DNA of 64,000 bases, from positions 62,001 through 126,000 of the forward strand of contig BGKB01000094.1 of the NCBI GenBank assembly GCA_003116975.1, given 5' to 3'. Under the pieces are notes generated by a model that did not search any database, had not been told where the DNA came from, and saw nothing but the letters and a program-made list of their open reading frames with translations. This document shows, piece by piece, positions 58,249 through 64,000 of this stretch; the stretch's first letter is position 1, and every line of letters starts with the position of its first letter. The translations under genes were made by a program, and so were the position numbers. This stretch comes from Aurantiochytrium sp. KH105 (taxonomy: Eukaryota; Sar; Bigyra; Thraustochytrida; Thraustochytriidae).

Positions 58249-59904
58249 CTAGAATTCATCCTCAGAGGGTGCACGCCAGTAAAGGTGATTCTCGAGGGTG
58301 AAAGGACGAAGCAGCCCCCGTGATACGAGCATGTCGAGCATGAGCTCGAGTCTTGCCTGCCCATACTTGGGCAGACGCTGTCGCAGTTCTGCAAGACAAA
58401 ATGCCTCATGCGAAGCAAATTGACTGTAAACAGCAGTGACTTGCGCGGCCCCTTCGCCAGACTGAAAGAGATGAGGAAAAAGTTTCAAGTCAAAGGCTGG
58501 CGGCGGTCCATCATTCACCATGTCCTCCTCCGCATTCATGTTGAGCAGCTCTTCCTCCGAGTCGTGCTCAGAGCTGCCGTCGCGCCCAAATCCGGTGTTC
58601 TCGGACGAATTACCACCACCAAATACGCCCGTCTCGCCCGTCTCTGCTGCATACTGCATGAGAGAGCGACGCCGTCTGCGCGCGACGGAGCGTGAAATGG
58701 GTGTTCCTGTGACGGCGGCGAGTCTGCGGTCGGTGAGCTTGGCGCTTGGAGCCGTTTTGGTCGAGGGACTTTGTGCCAAGCCTTGTGCGCTTGCGGTGGG
58801 CTGCATTTGCACGTTCTCCGTGTCCTCGTGCAAATCCTCGTAATCAATAGAATGCGAACGCCTTGGCGTTCCAAGCAATTCCTCTTCCGCTTCGCCTTCC
58901 TCTTCTTTGTCTCTTTCGTCGCAGCGACCTTGATCATTTTTGCTATCCGTGTGCAAAAGAGCATCGGTCATGAAGGGGGAGAGCGGCACTGGCGTGGCCG
59001 GATTTGATGAGGCGTCGGATGTGTTTGCCTCCGCATTTGCGCCGAGAGCCGGCGACAAGTTCGAGCCCAAAATCATGTTCGTCACATGCCGTGCCGGCGT
59101 CCCGTACTCGAGGAGCTGCCGGGACTTGACTGCCGAAGAAGGACCATAGTCTCCATCTTGCGGAGTCCCAGGAGTCGCAGCACTTATTTCACTCAAATCC
59201 AAAATGTTCGCGCCCTCTTCCGCAAAGGCAGTAGCATTGTGCTCAGAAGGGGTACGCGCTGCTTGAGGCGTCTTAAAATCCATAATCAAAGACTCATTCG
59301 CATTGCCATCTTCGCTGTCATCGTGCACATCCTCATCTTGAAGCGGAGAGGCCGATGCTGAGCGCATCTTACGAAACATGGGCGTTTTTGCAAATGATTT
59401 GGAAAATACAGGCAGTGTCGGCGTCGGTGGGTTCTGACTCGACAGATCAGACGCAGCCGACTCGTCATGAGCATTCATTTCGCGCTGCGGGTTCCAGGCA
59501 CGTCCAGCACGACGCGCGGGTTTAACAGCTGTCCTCGGCCTTGCGCGTTCTTTGCCGGATTCTTCATCCGCTTCGTCATCCACGATCTCGTCGTCGACCC
59601 CGGCCGGCGTCGAGCTTACATCGCGAACATGGTCAAAAAAGTGGCACCACACCGCAGCGCCGTCTGCAACGTCTTGCATTGCCTTATCAAAGGCTCTCAC
59701 ATGCTGGAGGAGCCCCGTTGCCGCATCGAGCGCCTATTGCAATGGGGGAAAACAAAAACATCACGTCAGTGGCCTTACGTTGCGTACGAATTTTGACCTC
59801 TGATACACATCTTCACGGCAAGAAGACACCTTTGGTGCACCACGTACCTTGACAAAGTTGGCGTCGATTTCCTGCAGCTTCGCGGCGACCTCTTCGCCCT
59901 GCAT
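58249..59904 (-). CDS. Spliced Thr-Pro-rich protein with C-terminal winged-helix-like domain
   Basis: 513 aa from exon 1 (59848-59904, MQGEEVAAKLQEIDANFVK) and exon 2 (58249-59733, beginning ALDAATGLLQHVRAFDKAMQ). N-terminal helical segment (1-60). A long acidic, disordered middle has many TP/SP sites (NPPTPTLPVF, FAKTPMF, DFKTPQAARTP, ATPGTPQDG) and a LLEYGTPARHVTNMILG motif near 225. The C-terminal folded domain (430-513) contains LKLFPHLFQSGEGAAQVTAV, RQRLPKYGQARLELMLDMLV and SRGLLRPFTLENHLYWRAP, which looks like a winged helix. Layout and CDK-type sites are reminiscent of a kinetochore Ska3-like protein, but this is a guess. A cell-cycle-phosphorylated chromosomal protein is a reasonable inference. 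Confidence 0.6.
59734..59847 (-). other. Spliceosomal intron in the TP-rich gene
   Basis: 114 bp on the minus strand: donor GTACGTGG, acceptor TTGCAATAG, phase 0. Splicing joins NFVK to ALDAATG in frame and supplies the only ATG at 59904. Confidence 0.8.
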
Positions 59905-60578
59905 GGCGGGCGAGCCCACTTGGTCCTCGTTCTCAAAACCGCCGTTAGGGGTGGCACCTCGAAAACGTGCAACTCACGCGCGCGCGCGCTTCCTCGAGTA
60001 TCTCTTCAACCTCTCCTACCCAAAGACTTTCGCGTGTCTGCGCTGCCTTGTCCTTCGTCTCGCTGCTGTCCTCGCGAACGACGTAGGACTTGCGCGACCT
60101 CGCTCGCGCCGAAGGGCTTTTGCTGCAAGCGGTTATACATCAGACTGGGTTAACACCAGTAACTCGTTGATAAAACGACGGAAAACCGCCATTTCCGTGC
60201 ATATAGATCCGGTCAACCCGCCTCAGGCATTGCAATGCCTCTGGCACTTGCACGGTACATAACTTGTGACGATGGATGGTAAGTCTTTATTGGCTGTCTT
60301 TCATAGCTACGCCGGGCTCATTCATCTGGCTTTCGGGGCAAAAAACAATCATTCACGCCGTGCGGACAACTTTGGGTCGTGGGAAAACAAAAAGGTCGCG
60401 GGGAGACCGGGAGTAGACTTTGAGGGGGGGGGGGGGGGGGGCACGTGGCTCCCAAGGGTTAGCGAAGCTCGTGAGAGACGCGACAAGAAAATCAAATTCC
60501 ATGAGGGAAATTGAAAAAGGCAACTAGCAGAAGCAGTCGATTCGAAGCGACACACGCGGGCTTCGCGCGTAAGGCAGC
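59905..60578. other. Divergent intergenic region with poly-G tract
   Basis: Promoters for the TP-rich gene (minus) and the ANK-FN3-IQ gene (plus). An uninterrupted run of 18 G lies at 60424-60441. No gene is supported. Confidence 0.5.
60424..60441. repeat. G18 homopolymer
   Basis: Eighteen consecutive G, about 140 bp upstream of the ANK-FN3-IQ start codon. Possible G-quadruplex; the length is sequencing-error prone. Confidence 0.85.
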
Positions 60579-62504
60579 ATGTTTCAACAACCTAGCTCGA
60601 TCTATGCCCCGGGGTTTCCCGGGAGACCCATGAAGGGCAAACCAGGTGACACATTGATGAATGCTTGCTTCGATCGCGATGTTGATGCCTTCCGAGATGC
60701 CCTCAACCAAGAACTCTCCGATCGCGAGGCAGAACAAGAGACCTTGGCCCATCTCACCGAAAATCACGTTGACGAACACGGAAATACCTTTGTACACGTT
60801 GCTGTGTACCGAGGAGCAACAAAAATCATCCGACATATTCTGCAGTCTTGCCCTGCAGCCCGAGCATGGATCCAAAGCAAAAATCATCATGGAATCACAC
60901 CTTTACACTACTCGTGCCGACGAAACCGAACCCAGATCACAAAGACCCTTTTGCAACATGGAGCCAACGCGCGAGCGAGAGATCTGAATGGCAATACGCC
61001 ACTTCACTTTGCCGTGGAGGCAGGAAGCCTAGAGGTGGTCGAGTTTTTCCTCGAGCACAAATTGCCCTTTGACATGAGCAATGCCGGGGGCGTGACGCCT
61101 CTTCTCATTGCATGTCGCGACAATCTGCGCAAAATCGCATTCATTCTGGCAAGTGCAGGCGCCGACATCTGCAAGGCAAACACGACGGGCAACTCGCCAC
61201 TGCAGGTTGCAGCCAAACAGGGCTGGGGTGAAGACCTTCGACGCGCAGGTGCCGTTCCCGAACAGCCAGAACCTCCAGAAATGCTCCGCATGGATGACGA
61301 AAGCGCAATGTTCTCGTGGACAGCACCGGCCGGACGCAGCGCACCCGTGCAGCATTTTCGTCTCCAAGCCAAAAGAATCGATCGTCTCAATCCCGATGCA
61401 CCTTGGGAAACGGTCGCCGACTGCATCAAGGAGAGGCGGCACACCTTTTACACGTGCACAGCTCACTGCAGCACGTATTCACGCGACCCTCGACCCGAGG
61501 ACCTCGCACCAAGCGAAGTCTATGCGGTGAGAGTGCTAGCATATAGCATTGTGGGATGGAGTGAACCGAGCGAACAAAGTCGCATGTTTGTCACCTCTCC
61601 GGCAGCGCCAAGCAGACCCGAGCCTCCGTCCATTCTCCGCACAACGCGCACAAGCCTGACGGTTCGCTGGGAGCTTCCCGAGGCCAACGGGGCGCCCATC
61701 GACCGCTCCGAGCTTCAGTGGAGACTTGCGCATACCCCATACGTGACCTGGAGTAGCGTACCTGACAAACTTGAAGTGGAAAGGCCCGCCTGCTCCGACG
61801 AGGAGCCTTCTTCTTCCGAATCAGACACGGACGAAGAAGAGGATCCTCTGAAGCGAATCCAGGTCCAGGAATACACGCTCAAAGGGCTCAGCCGCGAAGC
61901 CGGATATGTTTTCCGCGTGCGCTGCCATAATCTCATGGGCTGGAGCTACTACAGCGTACCGAGCATCAAGGCTTGCACAAGCTCGCGCGACCCACGAGCA
62001 AGGCGGCACGGTCTTGGCGCCCATCAGACTGACTCCGTTCGCAGAAGCTTTCGAGGAACGGCGTCGCATGCTCAAGCTCGCTTCATGGCCATCTCGCTGG
62101 CTCGTGAGGACGATGACCACAAATCCAAGCTTACCGCCGAAATTATTGCCCATCAGGATCTCGAACGTCGCCAAAAGGCTGCTGTGCTCAAGTTGCAGAC
62201 ATTTTGGCGCGGTAGACGTGCTGCATGGAAGTATCACAATTATCTCAGGGACCGTGTCGTTCGTAAGAGCTTCCTTGTAGAGTACAGTCTGGAACAGTCC
62301 TTTATTGAAGAGTGGCGACTTCACCTCATGCGTTTCGTCATCGAAGCGCGCGATTTGGAGGCTCGGAAACAAAAGGAACTCGATGCGCGCCGACAGAGAA
62401 AGATGGCGCGTGCATTACGACGAGAGAAACGGCAGCTCACGCGCAAAATCCGCGCAGACCGACGCAAGCAGCAATCCGGGGAAATGTCCAAAAACCTAGC
62501 CTAG
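60579..62504 (+). CDS. Ankyrin-repeat, fibronectin III and IQ-motif protein
   Basis: 641 aa. Ankyrin repeats at about 23-225: HGNTFVHVAVYRGATKIIRH, HGITPLHYSCRRNRTQITKT, NGNTPLHFAVEAGSLEVVEF, GGVTPLLIACRDNLRKIAFI. Two FN3 modules follow (about 230-345 and 348-475), with SAMFSWTAPAGRSAPVQHFR and YAVRVLAYSIVGWSEPSEQS, then LTVRWELPEANGAPIDRSEL and YVFRVRCHNLMGWSYYS. An acidic Ser/Glu loop (SSSESDTDEEED) sits in the second FN3. An IQ-like helix is near 538-556 (VLKLQTFWRGRRAAWKYHNY), then a basic coiled coil to the end. Similar ANK-FN3 proteins are scaffolds (vertebrate ANKFN1 type). Calmodulin binding is expected from the IQ motif. Confidence 0.87.
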   Translation: MFQQPSSIYAPGFPGRPMKGKPGDTLMNACFDRDVDAFRDALNQELSDREAEQETLAHLTENHVDEHGNTFVHVAVYRGATKIIRHILQSCPAARAWIQSKNHHGITPLHYSCRRNRTQITKTLLQHGANARARDLNGNTPLHFAVEAGSLEVVEFFLEHKLPFDMSNAGGVTPLLIACRDNLRKIAFILASAGADICKANTTGNSPLQVAAKQGWGEDLRRAGAVPEQPEPPEMLRMDDESAMFSWTAPAGRSAPVQHFRLQAKRIDRLNPDAPWETVADCIKERRHTFYTCTAHCSTYSRDPRPEDLAPSEVYAVRVLAYSIVGWSEPSEQSRMFVTSPAAPSRPEPPSILRTTRTSLTVRWELPEANGAPIDRSELQWRLAHTPYVTWSSVPDKLEVERPACSDEEPSSSESDTDEEEDPLKRIQVQEYTLKGLSREAGYVFRVRCHNLMGWSYYSVPSIKACTSSRDPRARRHGLGAHQTDSVRRSFRGTASHAQARFMAISLAREDDDHKSKLTAEIIAHQDLERRQKAAVLKLQTFWRGRRAAWKYHNYLRDRVVRKSFLVEYSLEQSFIEEWRLHLMRFVIEARDLEARKQKELDARRQRKMARALRREKRQLTRKIRADRRKQQSGEMSKNLA

Positions 62505-62527
62505 CACTAATGTATTGATGTTAAAAA

Positions 62528-63982
62528 CTAAAACACTGCCGAGGCGAGTGAGGCGTTGCCGCCGTCAAACGATTGGTACCGACTCGAAGCGAGATCATGC
62601 TCCGGAGGCGGAACTGGGTCCATCACAAAGTGATCGATTGAAACGAGACTCGGGGTCCTTGGCTTCGCGCGGCGAAGTGGGCCTCGAGGCTTTGCTCGTT
62701 CACGCCGGTGCACGGAGGCGCGACTATTGTGGCTTGGCGTTCCCGCATCGCCAAACTCTGAGCTCTCGCGCGACTCCCGCTGACGAGGGCGGAGCGGGTG
62801 ATTCGATGTTGTCGACTCTCGCGCCCCCGTTGCTGTCGATCTCATCTCCCCGCGGGCTCGTTGCGGCGCCAAAACTGCGGGTGAGGAGAGAATCGGGGTC
62901 AGTGGCGCGTACATGTGTTGGTCCCTTTCTTTCGCGCTTTTGGGTGTGAGTGGCGTCGGCGTCGGGGGGACCACTGTCTCGCTCAAAGGAGGCGGGGGTA
63001 GCGGCGGAGACGGCGGGGGCGGGGGTACCTCGTGTTCTTGCGAATCATGCAACACACTTGGAGGTTGCCTAGGATCGTCTACTGTGACCGCGGAGAGATA
63101 GCTTCTGTCCAGCTGAAATGCTGGGCGCGGCGAAAGCTCGCCGCGAAGCATGAGCTCTAGCTGCTCTTGGCGAGCTCGAGCCTCTCGCTCAGCCATGTCT
63201 TGCCCCGTATCTTGAACGAGAGCGGACTGCACCAAAGATTCGAGACGAAGGTTGCTGCTATCGTGCGATTGCCTTGCCGCGTGAGCCTTGCGGCGTTCGA
63301 GGAGATATCGCCGTTCCTCTGGCGCGCGCTCATTCAGCGCGCGCGACCGTGCGAGGTCCGCCGTTAATTGCACCACACCCACTGCATCGTTCTCGGTGGA
63401 GACACCACTTGCCTGGAAGCGGCGCCGTGTCGCCTGCTCCCTCAAAATCTGTGTTCGAGTTTTGCGCACGCGCAGGATGCGGCGCTTGTGCCCGTGCGTT
63501 GGTGGCATTCCCTCTCTGATGACCGGTGCTGGTGCTACAGAATCACCGCGGGCCGAACGTTTGTGATCCTCTGCTCCTACGCTCTTTTCATCGCTTGAGC
63601 GCTCGCGACTTTTGTGCGTACGACGCCCCTTGTTTCGTGCAATTTTCGTAGATGGACGACCGCGCGAGTGGCGCCCTTGCTTTTGATTGAGCTGGTGTTG
63701 TGCGGGGTTGTCCAATTGCGACGGCAGTAATTTGAGGTGAGTCGCGAGGGCACGCAAAAGGTCATGTGGTGCTGAATCATCGCCCCAAGCCATTGTTGTG
63801 TGCGCGAGTTCGTCCTCAGAGCCATCAAGGGAAGCAAAGTCCGAGTCAGAAGCCCCATCCGACTCGTCCTCCTGTTCACCTCTTCCACCCACGGAATTAC
63901 AAAAATACATGGCAGGTGGAAGACACGAGGCCTCGTCCTCACCTGGTCTGGGAAGCCAGCCTGAAGAACTTTTGCCTGCCAT
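62528..63982 (-). CDS. Proline-rich, basic hypothetical protein
   Basis: 484 aa from the ATG at 63982 (MAGKSSSGWLPRPGEDEASC). The start lies near the window edge, so a further 5' exon cannot be excluded. Acidic N-terminus (35-60), a basic Arg/Lys/Ser stretch (95-190), a helical Arg/Glu-rich segment (195-285; LNERAPEERRYLLERRKAHA, AEREARARQEQLELMLRGEL), a short formin FH1-like polyproline run (EVPPPPPSPPLPPPPLSET, about 322-340), then TP-rich and Arg/Ser-rich disordered tail. No catalytic domain recognised. It may be a cytoskeleton-linked adaptor binding SH3, WW or profilin partners. It ends 23 bp from the ANK-FN3-IQ gene, tail to tail. Confidence 0.65.
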   Translation of the reverse strand: MAGKSSSGWLPRPGEDEASCLPPAMYFCNSVGGRGEQEDESDGASDSDFASLDGSEDELAHTTMAWGDDSAPHDLLRALATHLKLLPSQLDNPAQHQLNQKQGRHSRGRPSTKIARNKGRRTHKSRERSSDEKSVGAEDHKRSARGDSVAPAPVIREGMPPTHGHKRRILRVRKTRTQILREQATRRRFQASGVSTENDAVGVVQLTADLARSRALNERAPEERRYLLERRKAHAARQSHDSSNLRLESLVQSALVQDTGQDMAEREARARQEQLELMLRGELSPRPAFQLDRSYLSAVTVDDPRQPPSVLHDSQEHEVPPPPPSPPLPPPPLSETVVPPTPTPLTPKSAKERDQHMYAPLTPILSSPAVLAPQRARGEMRSTATGARESTTSNHPLRPRQRESRESSEFGDAGTPSHNSRASVHRRERAKPRGPLRRAKPRTPSLVSIDHFVMDPVPPPEHDLASSRYQSFDGGNASLASAVF

Positions 63983-64000
63983 TGGACTTGACTGAGACGC

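Overview
This is nuclear DNA from a eukaryote that is GC-rich, gene-dense and intron-poor. Most genes are single uninterrupted frames of 200-1100 codons on both strands. Two short spliceosomal introns of about 115 bp are evident (21284-21398 and 59734-59847). The repertoire includes IST1, CENP-S, RuvB-like 2, CABLES, a polycystin channel, ELM1, a TMEM129-type ligase, a SNARE, an RXYLT1-like glycosyltransferase, and a mitochondrial acetolactate synthase. Together with ROC/COR and ankyrin/FN3/IQ proteins, this fits a heterotrophic stramenopile, most likely a thraustochytrid (Labyrinthulomycetes). That placement is inference from gene content and style. No virus, transposon, CRISPR array, tRNA or rRNA was recognised.

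Layout. 0.3-8 kb: a tandem ADP-ribosyltransferase, ESCRT-III regulator IST1, a triose-phosphate/sugar transporter-like protein, and a small minus-strand orphan. 8-10.5 kb: gene-poor and rich in simple repeats. 10.5-12.5 kb: acetolactate synthase. 12.5-15.2 kb: gene-poor. 15.2-22.2 kb: a protein with two DJ-1/PfpI-like half domains, a CXorf65-like small protein, a coiled-coil protein and a spliced CENP-S/MHF1. 22.5-28 kb: a CABLES-like cyclin-box protein, a PTEN/auxilin-like pseudophosphatase, and ELM1. 29-36 kb: a polycystin channel and a large WD40-ROC-COR-TIR protein. 36.8-42 kb: a low-complexity coiled-coil protein, a double-length tyrosyl-tRNA synthetase divergent from an M42 aminopeptidase. 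42.6-48 kb: a TMEM129-type RING ligase with an inserted jacalin-like lectin domain, divergent from a membrane cyclophilin; then a small membrane protein. 48.4-54 kb: a glycosyltransferase-sulfotransferase fusion, an orphan multipass protein and a P-loop kinase. 54.6-64 kb: RuvB-like 2, a dysferlin-motif/SNARE protein, a spliced TP-rich protein, an ANK-FN3-IQ protein and a proline-rich orphan.

The genes do not form one operon-like system. Two themes stand out. First, several proteins have unusual domain combinations or internal duplications in which one copy has decayed. The WD40-ROC-COR-TIR protein is the most striking: it has the layout of an NLR-like sensor with a TIR effector that retains its candidate catalytic Glu. 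Second, four genes end in tandem duplications of their own 3' termini (coding tail plus 3' UTR), with the extra copies lying downstream of the intact gene. This suggests a recurrent local mutational process.
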